DNA of 64,000 nt from Dawidia cretensis (GTDB lineage Bacteria > Bacteroidota > Bacteroidia > Cytophagales > Cyclobacteriaceae). The stretch is taken from NCBI RefSeq assembly GCF_018598175.1, contig NZ_JAHESE010000015.1, forward strand, positions 62,001-126,000, read 5' to 3'. Position numbers and translations under genes: made by a program. Positions 17,757-26,691 of the stretch are shown piece after piece; the first letter of the stretch is position 1; every line of letters starts with the position of its first letter. The notes under the pieces are model-generated. The model ran no database searches, had not been told where the DNA came from, and saw nothing but the letters and a program-made list of their open reading frames with translations.

Positions 17757-17880
17757 GATAATTTCGTCGCCGAGTTTTTCAACGTTGCCTATCGAGTGAA
17801 CTGTGACCTCCAATCCCTGAAACTTGCCTGCCGTGCCCACTTGAAAGTCGGGTAGCCTTTCCAAACAACTCACCGATTTC
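17748..17880 (-). pseudogene. Possible C-terminal gene remnant
   Basis: A minus-strand frame of 43 codons begins just after a stop and reads protein-like: CLERLPDFQVGTAGKFQGLE, then VTVHSIGNVEKLGDEIISV and a stop inside the 3' end of the AraC gene. There is no start codon for an intact gene. It looks like the severed end of a gene that once ran leftward. The family is not recognised, and chance cannot be excluded for so short a stretch. Confidence 0.35.
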
Positions 17881-17920
17881 ACTCAAACAGGGTTGAGTTT
17901 AGATGAATTACCTGAACGTA

Positions 17921-17960
17921 GTAAAACAAAAAGCCTGCAATTCATTACGATTTGCAGGCC
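17921..17960 (-). terminator. Rho-independent terminator of tRNA-Asp
   Basis: On the minus strand, GCCTGCAA pairs perfectly with TTGCAGGC around an 11-base loop and is followed by TTTTTGTTTT. It lies 26 bases after the 3' end of the tRNA gene. Confidence 0.85.
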
Positions 17961-17985
17961 ATTGAATAATTTGATAATGAAGATG

Positions 17986-18059
17986 CGGACCGGACGGGAC
18001 TCGAACCCGCGACCTCCGCCGTGACAGGGCGGCATTCTAACCAGCTGAACTACCGGTCC
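17986..18059 (-). tRNA. tRNA-Asp (GTC)
   Basis: 74 bases. Acceptor arms GGACCGG and CCGGTCC pair fully, with discriminator G. The D-loop is AGCTGGTTAGAATG, the anticodon loop is CTGTCAC with anticodon GTC between GCCGCC and GGCGG arms, and the T-arm is CGCGGGTTCGAGTCCCG. The CCA end is not encoded. A terminator follows. The downstream flank of this tRNA holds the AT-rich hydrolase/AraC pair. Confidence 0.97.
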
Positions 18060-18172
18060 GTTTCACCCTTTTCGAACGATATTCCGTCGAAAGGGAGTGC
18101 AAATATAGCGCGGACGTTATGTTCTCCAAATATTCAGAAAACATTTTTTTGCGATGCCCGACGCCGCTGCGG

Positions 18173-19663
18173 CTAGTTGAATTTGAAATAGAACTCGCCA
18201 ACGATGTTCGAGCTGTCCCAGGTGTTCTGTTTGTTGGCCGAAAGTTTCAGTACGTTGGCCCGTACCTCTTTGAATACCTGCTCGATGGTCAGCCCCGGCT
18301 TGCGCATGGCTTTGAGTAACTCCTGCGTGTAGAGACCGTTACGACCTCCGCCGTCGGCTGCTACGGAGCCGGGGGCAGTGGCATAGGCAATGAAAGAGCC
18401 GCGCGCCCGGCGCATCTCCCCTAGCCCGCCCGATAGGGATCGGTTCACGGCCGGGAACGGGTTGTTCCGACAGGCGTCGAGTATGACGATGTTCATGCGA
18501 GCGTTCGAGCGCTCCATGTTGCCCAGGACCATGCGCTGTGTCGGAAAGCAATACCGGGCAATGTCATCTTCAAACTCCACACTGGCATCGACGGGCACCA
18601 GATAATTTTCCTCTTCGTGGCGCACGCCGTGGCCGGCGAAGTAAAACAAGGCAACGGTATTGTCTTTGTCCCCCGCATCAATCTTGTCTTTGAATCGAAG
18701 CAACGCCGCCCGAATCTGGCCATAGGTGGCGTTGGTTAGCAAGGTTACATCGAAGTTGGATGCCTGGAGCTCCTTCGCCATGTCACTGGCGTCGTTCACT
18801 GGATTCTTTAACACCCCCACAGTCTTGGGATATGCACTGTTGCCAATGACAAGCGCATACCGCCTCTCGTTCCTGTACTCATCCGCCAGGCTGGGCTGTG
18901 CAGGTACAACGGGTTGCGTGGTGGCTGCCACGGGCGTTGTCTCCGGTTCCTTTTTCGCGGGGGCAGTGTCCTTGCGTATAGCCGGTGTGTTTGCCTCCGT
19001 GCGATGCTGCGGCTGTTTGCTTGTGGGCTTGGTATTCTTGGTTATGGCTGTTGTAGCATTGTTGGTCGTGGTAGCCGTATTGGCTTCTGGTGTATTGCTG
19101 CTGCCACGCGAGGCCACTCCTTGCTTCTCCAGCTTGTCGAGCTCGCGCCGAATGTCGGTATTGCCCGGTGCCACCAGGCTGCCTTCTTTCAGGTCTACAT
19201 ACGCCTTGGGCAACTGCCCGGCGCGCACATACAGCTGGCTGCGCTCATAGAGCAGCTTAGCTTTGGCATCCGGCTGCTCGCCGAGCAAACGCAACGCGGC
19301 GCTATACGCGTCTATAGCGTCTGATGTGGCGCCCAGCTTGTCATGGGCCTTGGCTTTAAACCAATAGATGTTGCCTTTGTTGGCGTGGTCGCGCAGGATG
19401 GTCTCTTCAAAGTCGGGGATGGCGTGCGCGAAGTCGTTCGTTTTGTAATAAGCCAATGCGCGAAGGTAAAACACCTCCGGGTCGAGGGCTTTGTCGCGGG
19501 TGTTCTTGGTGAGGTACAACGAAAAGCTTTCGATGGCTGCGGAGTACTTGCCCGCCGCGTATTGGTCGTAGCCTTTCTCATAGTACTTAAACTGTGCGCT
19601 GACGCCGAGAGGCAACAGGCATATGAACCATACAACACGAAAAAAGTATTTAGACATGCTCAT
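18173..19663 (-). CDS. Exported TPR-caspase (C14 family peptidase)
   Basis: 496 residues. A signal peptide ends near GVSAQ, followed by TPR-like helices to about residue 180, then a long Thr/Pro/Ala/Lys-rich linker (about 190-275), then a caspase-like domain starting at RYALVIGNSAYP. The catalytic pair is visible: His345 (YFAGHGVRHEEENYLVP) and Cys398 (ILDACRNNPFP). Such orthocaspases usually cut after arginine or lysine. The signal peptide places it in the periplasm or beyond. It is the last gene of a three-gene cluster and a clear paralogue of the protein at 20675-22105. Confidence 0.9.
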   Translation of the reverse strand: MSMSKYFFRVVWFICLLPLGVSAQFKYYEKGYDQYAAGKYSAAIESFSLYLTKNTRDKALDPEVFYLRALAYYKTNDFAHAIPDFEETILRDHANKGNIYWFKAKAHDKLGATSDAIDAYSAALRLLGEQPDAKAKLLYERSQLYVRAGQLPKAYVDLKEGSLVAPGNTDIRRELDKLEKQGVASRGSSNTPEANTATTTNNATTAITKNTKPTSKQPQHRTEANTPAIRKDTAPAKKEPETTPVAATTQPVVPAQPSLADEYRNERRYALVIGNSAYPKTVGVLKNPVNDASDMAKELQASNFDVTLLTNATYGQIRAALLRFKDKIDAGDKDNTVALFYFAGHGVRHEEENYLVPVDASVEFEDDIARYCFPTQRMVLGNMERSNARMNIVILDACRNNPFPAVNRSLSGGLGEMRRARGSFIAYATAPGSVAADGGGRNGLYTQELLKAMRKPGLTIEQVFKEVRANVLKLSANKQNTWDSSNIVGEFYFKFN

Positions 19664-19697
19664 GACACTGTACGTTCTTCGAAGTCAGGCGTGGGTG

Positions 19698-20591
19698 CTA
19701 GAAATTAAACGAAACGCCGAACTGAAGGTTTACCGACGGGAAGCCTTCTTTCGTGATCGGGTACTTTTGCATTTTTTCCATAAAGCCGTTAAAGTCGTTG
19801 CCGAAGTATTGATCATCACTATACGATTCGGTGCTGACAAACGAGACGGGGAACGTGTAGCCGATCGACACTTGTACAAACCCGGTAAACTTGCGTGCAG
19901 GAAAGAACTCCAGCCCGGGTCCTATAAAGATCCCGCCGGTGACCTGGTCCTGTTCCTTCAGCTCATCCGAGACCGTGTAATCGTCGAAGGGCTCGTCGAG
20001 GGGCTCGCCGGCCACTCGGTCGAAGGTTCCATCATCCTGCCATTGCGTTTCATCTTCCAGGTCTCCGTAGTTGAACAGAAGGTTCATCGTGCCGGTAACT
20101 TCGGTTCGTGTGACGTACGAAATAAACGGTTTGGCAAAGACATACGCCGACACCACCGAATTATCGCGCACGGGTATTAGGTTGAGCTTTATGTTCATAG
20201 ACAGTGATACCAGGCTCAAATCTCCACCTTCCAGCTCGTAATAGATCCCTTCATAGAATGGACCATTGCCATTATTGAATGGCCCGCCGATAAAGGCATT
20301 GTTTATACCGGTCTCGCCCGGATCATAGTCAAACTGCAGAAACGACAACGACGGCCCGATAGATAACACACGATTCAACCGTTTCTGATAGCCGATTTCA
20401 AAGTTCGCCCCGGCTTTATAGTCGCCGATGTTCTTGCCGAGCGTCCACGATGGACCGATATCAATAAAGATGCCCTTACTGCGTCCGATGCGTTCTTTCT
20501 TGGTAATGACGCCTTCGTCCTGCGCCGCTGCCTGAAATACGACACCTGCAATAAAAATAAGGGAGACTGCCAGACGTATAGATGTTTTCAT
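19698..20591 (-). CDS. Outer-membrane beta-barrel protein
   Basis: 297 residues from the ATG at 20589-20591 (MKTSIRLAVSLIFIAG); the frame extends upstream, but only this start gives a signal peptide, ending near QAAAQ. The mature part is made of alternating strands (IFIDIGPSWTLGKN, FEIGYQKRLNRVLSIGPSL, VSIGYTFPVSFV) and ends in FGVSFNF, a C-terminal aromatic typical of BAM substrates. No plug or enzymatic motif is seen. It lies 83 bases after one exported caspase and 34 bases before another, on the same strand. The three are probably one operon. Confidence 0.85.
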   Translation of the reverse strand: MKTSIRLAVSLIFIAGVVFQAAAQDEGVITKKERIGRSKGIFIDIGPSWTLGKNIGDYKAGANFEIGYQKRLNRVLSIGPSLSFLQFDYDPGETGINNAFIGGPFNNGNGPFYEGIYYELEGGDLSLVSLSMNIKLNLIPVRDNSVVSAYVFAKPFISYVTRTEVTGTMNLLFNYGDLEDETQWQDDGTFDRVAGEPLDEPFDDYTVSDELKEQDQVTGGIFIGPGLEFFPARKFTGFVQVSIGYTFPVSFVSTESYSDDQYFGNDFNGFMEKMQKYPITKEGFPSVNLQFGVSFNF

Positions 20592-20674
20592 ATAGAGGGG
20601 AATACAGCACTGGAAATATAATATATCCCGGGTGACGACCGAGCCGTCCCCCATGTTCATGGAGCCGGGTAATG

Positions 20675-22105
20675 TTATTGCGGGATCTTGAAGTAGAACT
20701 CTCCGATGATGTTCGAGCTATCCCAGGTGAATTGCCGGTCGCCCGACAGGCGCAGCACGTTCATCCGCACTTCCTTGAATACCTGCTCGATGGTGAGGCC
20801 CTGTTTGCGTATTGCTTTCAGTAGCTCCTGCGTGTAGAGCCCGTTGCGGCCACCACCGTCGGCGGCGACGGAGCCGGGGGCTGTGGCGTAGGCAATGAAT
20901 GACCCGCGGGCACGTTTCATCTCGCCCAGACCACCGCCGATGGACCGGGTCGTGGCCGGGAAGGGGTTGTTGCGGCAAGCATCGAGAATCACAATGTTCA
21001 TGCGTGAATTGGTCTGCTCCATGTTGGCCAGCACCATTTTTTGCACCGGAAAACACATGCGCACGATGTCGTCATCAAACTCCACGTTGGCGTCGATCGG
21101 CACCAGGTAATTTTCGTCCTGGAACTGCACGCCGTGGCCCGCGTAATAAAATAGCCCCACCGTTTGGTCTTTTGGACCGTTCGCCAGGTTCTGCTGAAAC
21201 TTGCGCATCGCCTCCCGCATCTGCACATAGGTGGCATTGGTCAGCAGCTGCACTTCGAAATTGGATTTGCGAAGCTCGGTTGTTACATCCGTCGCATCGT
21301 TCACCGGGTTTTTCAACGTACCTATGGTTTTGGGATATGTGCCGTTGCCGATCACCAGGGCATAACGTTTTTCATCCTTGTACGCCGCCGCCAGCGAAGC
21401 CACCAGGCTGGCGCTGGACGATGTTTCCTCAGCCGGCTGCGATGCAGGCTCTACCGGGGGCGTTGTAACAACTTGGGTATTTGCCACTTGAGTGGTGGCC
21501 GGTTGCTTCCTGGCAGGTGTCTGGGTAGACGCGTTTGTATTCTTTTTGACGATTACCTGAGTCGTCTTTTTCTCGGTCATGTTGCCGGCAGGCTCGTTGC
21601 GAACCACGGCGGTTTGCGATGGGTCGAGCTCTTTGGCGGTGGCCAGGTCTTTGTTCGCAGCCTCGCGGTTGCCGTGACGGCTGTAGTACTGTGCGCGGTC
21701 GGCCAGAATCTGGGCGGTAAGCTTTCTGTTGCGCTCGGCGCTGGTGAGGGCCTCCTGATATTCGGCTTCGGCAGGTTTGCCCTGCTTGTCGTAACAACGG
21801 GCTTTAAACCAATGGACCTGCCCTTTGTTGTAGTGATTCAGTTCCAGACACTTATCCAGGTCGGCCAGGGCCTTGTCGGGTTCGTTGGTGAAATAATAGG
21901 ATTGACCACGGTAGAAATACAAGTCTTCGTCGTAGCGCTTGTTCCGTTCGGGGTTCGCAATAGCGCCGGAGAAGAGGTCGATTACGCCGGCATAGTTGGC
22001 GGACCTGAATTTTGCGATACCTTCGTCGTATGTGGCAGCATCTTGCGCAAACGCCAGGGGCCACAGCAATAGCCAGGCGGCGAGAACCGATAGGGACTTT
22101 TTCAT
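20675..22105 (-). CDS. Exported TPR-caspase (C14 family peptidase)
   Basis: 476 residues. A signal peptide ends near PLAFAQ; TPR helices follow to about residue 170 (DLYFYRGQSYYFTNEPDKAL), then a Thr/Pro/Gln-rich linker, then the caspase domain from RYALVIGNGTYP. The catalytic His324 (YYAGHGVQFQDENYLVP) and Cys377 (ILDACRNNPFP) are present. It shares its whole architecture and long identical blocks with the protein at 18173-19663 (GGGRNGLYTQELLKA, WDSSNI.GEFYFK), so the two arose by duplication. It is the first gene of the cluster. Confidence 0.9.
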   Translation of the reverse strand: MKKSLSVLAAWLLLWPLAFAQDAATYDEGIAKFRSANYAGVIDLFSGAIANPERNKRYDEDLYFYRGQSYYFTNEPDKALADLDKCLELNHYNKGQVHWFKARCYDKQGKPAEAEYQEALTSAERNRKLTAQILADRAQYYSRHGNREAANKDLATAKELDPSQTAVVRNEPAGNMTEKKTTQVIVKKNTNASTQTPARKQPATTQVANTQVVTTPPVEPASQPAEETSSSASLVASLAAAYKDEKRYALVIGNGTYPKTIGTLKNPVNDATDVTTELRKSNFEVQLLTNATYVQMREAMRKFQQNLANGPKDQTVGLFYYAGHGVQFQDENYLVPIDANVEFDDDIVRMCFPVQKMVLANMEQTNSRMNIVILDACRNNPFPATTRSIGGGLGEMKRARGSFIAYATAPGSVAADGGGRNGLYTQELLKAIRKQGLTIEQVFKEVRMNVLRLSGDRQFTWDSSNIIGEFYFKIPQ

Positions 22106-22214
22106 AGGGAGGGCGAAATATCCTTAAAGGTACGTATACGGGAAAAATTATGGAACCGTTTTACCCTAGAACAATCTTGAAAACAAAAAATGTTAATTTT
22201 AGGGCCTCTGCCGC

Positions 22215-22382
22215 ATGAGAAGACCACTGTTTTATTTGATTCTGATTGCCTTGCTCCTTCCCGCCTGCAGCAAAAAAGGCACAACCATCACCACTGTGAA
22301 ACCGAAATACCACCACCGCTGGTACGATCGTAAGAAAGACCGCCATACACCGCGCATAAAGAAATTGCGGGTGCGAAACTGA
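22215..22382 (+). CDS. Small basic lipoprotein, 55 residues
   Basis: A short gene starting at ATG 22215. The N-terminus is a compact lipoprotein signal (MRRPLFYLILIALLLPAC) with the lipidated Cys18. The mature 37 residues are strongly basic and rich in Lys, Arg and His (HHRWYDRKKDRHTPRIKK). Mature lipoproteins this small and positively charged may lie against the outer membrane or peptidoglycan. It is divergent from the caspase operon (110 bases) and converges on TetR with 13 bases between stops. The function is unknown. Confidence 0.7.
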   Translation: MRRPLFYLILIALLLPACSKKGTTITTVKPKYHHRWYDRKKDRHTPRIKKLRVRN

Positions 22383-22395
22383 CGTCATCGCCCGC

Positions 22396-23025
22396 TTATC
22401 CCAATCCCTTGACGACAAGGTCGATGTTCTTCCGGAAATAGTTCTTCGGAGGATTCAGTTGATTTACATGCGCCGTCACCACGCCGCCGACAAATACGGC
22501 GTTGATCAGGTTGGTAATATCACGGGTCGAGATCGTCTTGGTAATCTCCTTACGGAAGATCGCTTCCAGTATGCACTTCTCGAGCATCTGATCGATCGAC
22601 ATGATCTCGATATTGATTATACCATCAATCGATGGATGAAACATGCGCTTCTCTTCCGGCTTGATAGGAAATGGTTTGGGCGAACGATTTAAGTCGGCCA
22701 GATAACCGGCCAGGCTTAACAACAACCCGGGGTGCTCTTCGAACTCGTCGCTGAGACGATCGAATAAATAGTATATTCCTTGCAGGCCTTCGCGGGGCTT
22801 GAGTGCAAATTCGACTGAACGTGCCAGGCACCACGCGCGAAAATAGTATAGCAGGATATCTTCCTTCTGTGGGAAGTACTTGAACAATGTGACCTTGGAG
22901 ATCTTTACTTTGTCACAGATGTCGTCGACATATAAATCTTCGAACGACTTTCTCCCAATTAACTTGAGGGTAGTTTCCAGCACTTGCACTTTCAGGCGCG
23001 CGGCCTTTTCTTTTCTCAGGCTCAT
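22396..23025 (-). CDS. TetR/AcrR-family regulator
   Basis: 209 residues from an ATG. The N-terminal DNA-binding domain is clear (FEDLYVDDICDKVKISKVTL, then FKYFPQKEDILLYYF). The C-terminal ligand-binding helices are variable, as usual. It is divergent from the gamma-glutamyltransferase gene, with 70 bases between the starts, so it may repress that gene and itself. The effector is unknown. Confidence 0.9.
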   Translation of the reverse strand: MSLRKEKAARLKVQVLETTLKLIGRKSFEDLYVDDICDKVKISKVTLFKYFPQKEDILLYYFRAWCLARSVEFALKPREGLQGIYYLFDRLSDEFEEHPGLLLSLAGYLADLNRSPKPFPIKPEEKRMFHPSIDGIINIEIMSIDQMLEKCILEAIFRKEITKTISTRDITNLINAVFVGGVVTAHVNQLNPPKNYFRKNIDLVVKGLG

Positions 23026-23095
23026 GGTTTTGGTCTTGTCACTTTCTAAACAGCGTGGGAAGTAATACTTTTAACCTGACTTAACCAATGTCCGC

Positions 23096-24787
23096 ATGCC
23101 GAAACGCCTTTATCTGCTTTTACTTGCCATAAGTACAGTTGCCTGTCAGCAACACAGCGTACGAGAGCGCGTTACCGGCGTCCTGGCGGACTCGGCCATG
23201 GTCGTGTCGGCGCACCCGTTAGCGTCGCAGATCGGTGTCGCCATCCTGCGGCGTGGGGGCAACGCGGTCGATGCTGCGGTAGCAACACAACTGGCCCTGG
23301 CCGTAGTATATCCCAACGCAGGCAATATTGGCGGCGGTGGCTTTATGGTATTACGCCAGGCAAACGGCAACCTCGCCACCCTGGACTACCGCGAAAAAGC
23401 GCCCCTCGCCGCGACACGCGATATGTACCTGGACAGCGTCGGCAATGCGGTCGACACCCTGAGTTCCGAAGGCCATTTATCGAGCGGTGTACCGGGATCG
23501 GTTGCCGGCCTCGTAGAAGCACATGCTAAATACGGACGTCTGCCGTGGAAGGACCTCGTACAGCCCGCCATCGACCTGGCGCTAAACGGCTTTGTCATGA
23601 CGAAGCGCGAGGCCCGGGGGCTGAACGCCTTGCAAGAGCAGCTCATCCTGCTGAATTCAGTGCCTCCCTCCTTCCTGATACGCGAGGCTTGGCAAGCCGG
23701 CGATACTATCCGCTGGGAAGACCTGGGCCACACCCTGGAGCGCATACGCGATCACGGGCAGGCTGGCTTCTACGAAGGCAAAACAGCCGATGACATCGTC
23801 GCCGAAATGAAACGCGGTCACGGACTCATTACCCACGACGACCTGAAGGCTTACAAAGCCATCTGGCGCGACCCGATCATCGGCCAGTATAAAGGCTACA
23901 AGGTCATCTCGATGGCGCCGCCTTCCAGTGGCGGCATTGCGTTGCTTCAACTACTGCGCTCGGTAGAGTCTTACCCCATCGGCGACTGGGGCTGGAACTC
24001 GGCCAAAGCCATTCACCTCATGACAGAAGCGGAGCGCCGCGTATATGCCGACCGCGCAGCCTACCTGGGCGACCCCGATTTCTACCGCGTGCCCGTACGC
24101 GCATTGACGAGCGCACTCTATACCGACGAGCGCATGAAGACCTTTGACCCGCGCAAAGCCACCCCGAGTAACACGATCAAAGAAGGTGCTCTGGCAATGC
24201 ACGAGTCATCGCAGACGACGCACCTGTCGATCGTAGATCCCGAAGGCAACGCCGTAGCGGTTACGACAACGCTCAACGACTCCTACGGATCGAAAGTGAT
24301 CGTAGCCGGCTCGGGCTTTTTCCTGAACGACGAGATGGACGACTTCAGCGCCAAGCCCGGTTCACCCAACATGTATGGCGTGGTTGGCGGCGAAGCCAAC
24401 AAGATCGAACCCGGCAAACGCATGTTGAGCTCGATGACACCCACCATCATTGAAAAGAACGGCCGGCTGGTGATGGTCGTCGGCACGCCCGGAGGCTCAA
24501 TGATCATCACCGCCGTGTTCCAAACGATCGTGAATGTATTGGATCATCACATGACCATGCAGGAAGCCGTCGCCGCCAAACGTGTGCATCACCAGTGGCT
24601 GCCCGACACTATCGCGTTTGAATGCGGGGCCTTCTCGCGCGACGACAGCCTGACACTGACGGAAATGGGCCATGCTTTTGAAGGCTACCGCGCGTTCTGC
24701 CGCGTCGACGCCATTTTGGTGCGGCCAGACAGCACACTGGAAGGCGGCGCCGACCCGCGCGGCGACGATGCCGCGGTGGGCTTCTAA
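23096..24787 (+). CDS. ggt: Gamma-glutamyltransferase (lipoprotein)
   Basis: 563 residues from an ATG. A type II signal has Cys17 in STVAC, so the enzyme is probably membrane-anchored outside the cytoplasm. The fold is an N-terminal-nucleophile hydrolase that cleaves itself: ESSQ is followed by TTHLSIVD, placing the new N-terminal Thr374 as nucleophile. Other family blocks are [22 protein letters not shown], seen around residues 40-60, and [11 protein letters not shown]. It transfers or hydrolyses the gamma-glutamyl bond of glutathione and related peptides. A TetR regulator is divergent upstream. A second, divergent family member lies at 35438-37303. Confidence 0.92.
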   Translation: MPKRLYLLLLAISTVACQQHSVRERVTGVLADSAMVVSAHPLASQIGVAILRRGGNAVDAAVATQLALAVVYPNAGNIGGGGFMVLRQANGNLATLDYREKAPLAATRDMYLDSVGNAVDTLSSEGHLSSGVPGSVAGLVEAHAKYGRLPWKDLVQPAIDLALNGFVMTKREARGLNALQEQLILLNSVPPSFLIREAWQAGDTIRWEDLGHTLERIRDHGQAGFYEGKTADDIVAEMKRGHGLITHDDLKAYKAIWRDPIIGQYKGYKVISMAPPSSGGIALLQLLRSVESYPIGDWGWNSAKAIHLMTEAERRVYADRAAYLGDPDFYRVPVRALTSALYTDERMKTFDPRKATPSNTIKEGALAMHESSQTTHLSIVDPEGNAVAVTTTLNDSYGSKVIVAGSGFFLNDEMDDFSAKPGSPNMYGVVGGEANKIEPGKRMLSSMTPTIIEKNGRLVMVVGTPGGSMIITAVFQTIVNVLDHHMTMQEAVAAKRVHHQWLPDTIAFECGAFSRDDSLTLTEMGHAFEGYRAFCRVDAILVRPDSTLEGGADPRGDDAAVGF

Positions 24788-24907
24788 CACACCGTTATTT
24801 CAGGGGGCGGTATGGGTTTTCGGATGGGTGCAGCAAGCCTGCCACCGACGGCCCGTGCATTTCATCGGCGCCCGTGTTACCTTTACTGGATTAACTTCTG
24901 AAGAACG

Positions 24908-25978
24908 TTGAAAAACCGCGTACCAGGTATCTTTAAAAACAGGGCCTTCCAGCATGTCGTATTCTGGCTCGTACATCTTGTCTTTTATGGCACACTGTAC
25001 GGCAGCTTCGAAGACAAGTATCGCCAGACGTTCTCGGAAGAGCTCATGTATCTGCCCGGCAAGCTCGTCTTCACATACTTTACGCTCTACTTCCTCCTGC
25101 CCCGCTTCCTGCTGACCGGCCGCTACGGCATGTTCATCCTGTGGTTCGTGACATCCTCCTTACTGGTCGGGCTATGGCAGCGCTATATCGCGTACGAACT
25201 ACATTATCCCATGTACTACCCCCAGGGGCTGAACGATCCCTTTGTCCATTTCGGGAAGATCATTAAGATGGTCGTCGGCATCTACCCGATTACATTCACT
25301 GCGGTCACCATCAAGCTGCTGAAGCATTGGTACACCAACCAAAAGGCACAGCAGATATTGAAAGAGGAAAAGCTGCAAGCCGAGTTGAAGTTCCTGAAGA
25401 CACAGATCCATCCGCACTTCCTGTTCAATACGCTCAACAATCTCTATGCGCTCACGCTGAAGAAATCGGAACGCGCCCCCGACATGGTACTCAAGCTTTC
25501 CGAGCTAATCGACTATATGCTTTACGAATGCTCGGGCGATGCCGTCTCATTGGAGAAAGAGATTAAGTTTATTCAAAACTATATCGACATCGAAAAGATG
25601 CGCTACGGCGACAAGCTCGACGTGGACTTGCAGGTGACGGGCGACATCCAGGAGCGTGCCATTGCACCGCTGATCATACTACCGTTTGTAGAGAACTGCT
25701 TCAAGCACGGCGCAAGCGAATCGCTGGTACAGTCGTGGGTAAAGATCCGCATTGACGTGCAGCCCGCAACGATCATTGTAAAGGTCGAGAACAGCAAGGC
25801 CGAAAACGGTCATGGCCGTAAGGAAGGCATCGGCATACAAAACGTAACCCGACGCCTGGACTTGTTGTTCCCCGACCGCTATACCTTGAAGATTGCCAAC
25901 GAGGCGGCTACATTCCTGGTGGTGCTAACGGTACACGACACGGCGTCTCTTCGGGAGAAAATAAATTTTGCGGCTTAG
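24908..25978 (+). CDS. LytS/YehU-type sensor histidine kinase
   Basis: 356 residues. The start is a TTG at 24908; the next methionine would remove the first membrane helix. Four hydrophobic segments (about 13-145) precede a His_kinase domain with the phosphoacceptor His170 in IHPHFLFNTLNNL and a HATPase domain (ILPFVENCFKHG, GIGIQNVTRRL). This family senses at the inner membrane and works with LytTR regulators. The partner is 11 bases downstream. The stimulus is unknown. Confidence 0.9.
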   Translation: MKNRVPGIFKNRAFQHVVFWLVHLVFYGTLYGSFEDKYRQTFSEELMYLPGKLVFTYFTLYFLLPRFLLTGRYGMFILWFVTSSLLVGLWQRYIAYELHYPMYYPQGLNDPFVHFGKIIKMVVGIYPITFTAVTIKLLKHWYTNQKAQQILKEEKLQAELKFLKTQIHPHFLFNTLNNLYALTLKKSERAPDMVLKLSELIDYMLYECSGDAVSLEKEIKFIQNYIDIEKMRYGDKLDVDLQVTGDIQERAIAPLIILPFVENCFKHGASESLVQSWVKIRIDVQPATIIVKVENSKAENGHGRKEGIGIQNVTRRLDLLFPDRYTLKIANEAATFLVVLTVHDTASLREKINFAA

Positions 25979-25989
25979 CTATACCTGTT

Positions 25990-26688
25990 ATGAAATGCAT
26001 CATCGTTGACGACGAACCCCTGGCGATCGAGATCCTTGAATCGTACGCCGCCAAGCTCGACAACTTAGAGATTGCCGGCACCTTTCGCAACGCCCTGGCT
26101 GCGTTCACCTTTTTACAGGAGAACACGGTCGATGTCATCTTCCTGGACATCCAAATGCCCCGCCTGTCGGGCATTGACTTCCTGAAGACCTTAAAGAATC
26201 CACCGAAGGTCATCTTCACAACCGCATTTCGCGAATATGCCCTGGAAGGATTTGACCTGGAAGTAACCGACTATTTATTGAAGCCGATCTCGTTTGAGCG
26301 TTTTCTAAAGGCCGTAGGCAAGGTGCAGTCACCGCAGGTGACATCGCCACCTCCCCCCGCCGAACCACGCGACAGCTATGTCTATTTTAAAGTGGACAAG
26401 AAGATGATCAAGACGCGCATTGCCGATATACTCTATATCGAGAGTATCAAAGACTATGTAAAGGTGCGCACACCCGACAAGGAGATCATTACCCAGCAAA
26501 AGATCAGTTACCTGGAAGAAAGCCTGCCCCGCGAAACATTCCTGCGTATACACCGGTCGTTTATCATCAACGTCGATCGCGTCGACGCGTACTCGGCTAC
26601 CGAGATCGAGATAGGCAAACACAGTCTTCCGATCGGGCGGAACTACAAACAGGACGTTTTAGACGCCCTGTCGAAGAATGTATTCTAA
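25990..26688 (+). CDS. LytTR-family response regulator
   Basis: 232 residues. The receiver domain has Asp53 (VIFLDIQMPRLSG), the acidic pair in IIVDDEP and Lys at DYLLKPISF. The LytTR DNA-binding domain occupies about 130-228 (DILYIESIKDYVKV, FLRIHRSFIINVDRV). The cognate kinase is directly upstream. It converges on the REC-kinase gene with three bases between the stops. Confidence 0.93.
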   Translation: MKCIIVDDEPLAIEILESYAAKLDNLEIAGTFRNALAAFTFLQENTVDVIFLDIQMPRLSGIDFLKTLKNPPKVIFTTAFREYALEGFDLEVTDYLLKPISFERFLKAVGKVQSPQVTSPPPPAEPRDSYVYFKVDKKMIKTRIADILYIESIKDYVKVRTPDKEIITQQKISYLEESLPRETFLRIHRSFIINVDRVDAYSATEIEIGKHSLPIGRNYKQDVLDALSKNVF

Positions 26689-26691
26689 CGA

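Noticed and set aside
17986-18059. An attachment-site duplication of the tRNA-Asp 3' end
   Set aside because: I looked for the 3' terminal tRNA sequence elsewhere in the window and saw no second copy; no integrase gene is present.
18900-19130. Possible tandem repeats in the caspase linker
   Set aside because: The linker is low-complexity (Thr/Ala/Pro/Lys) but shows no regular DNA repeat unit.
22141-22170. A third LacI-like site (GGTAAAACGGTTCC on the minus strand) before the caspase operon
   Set aside because: Only nine bases of the core match and the outer arms do not pair, so it is too weak to call.
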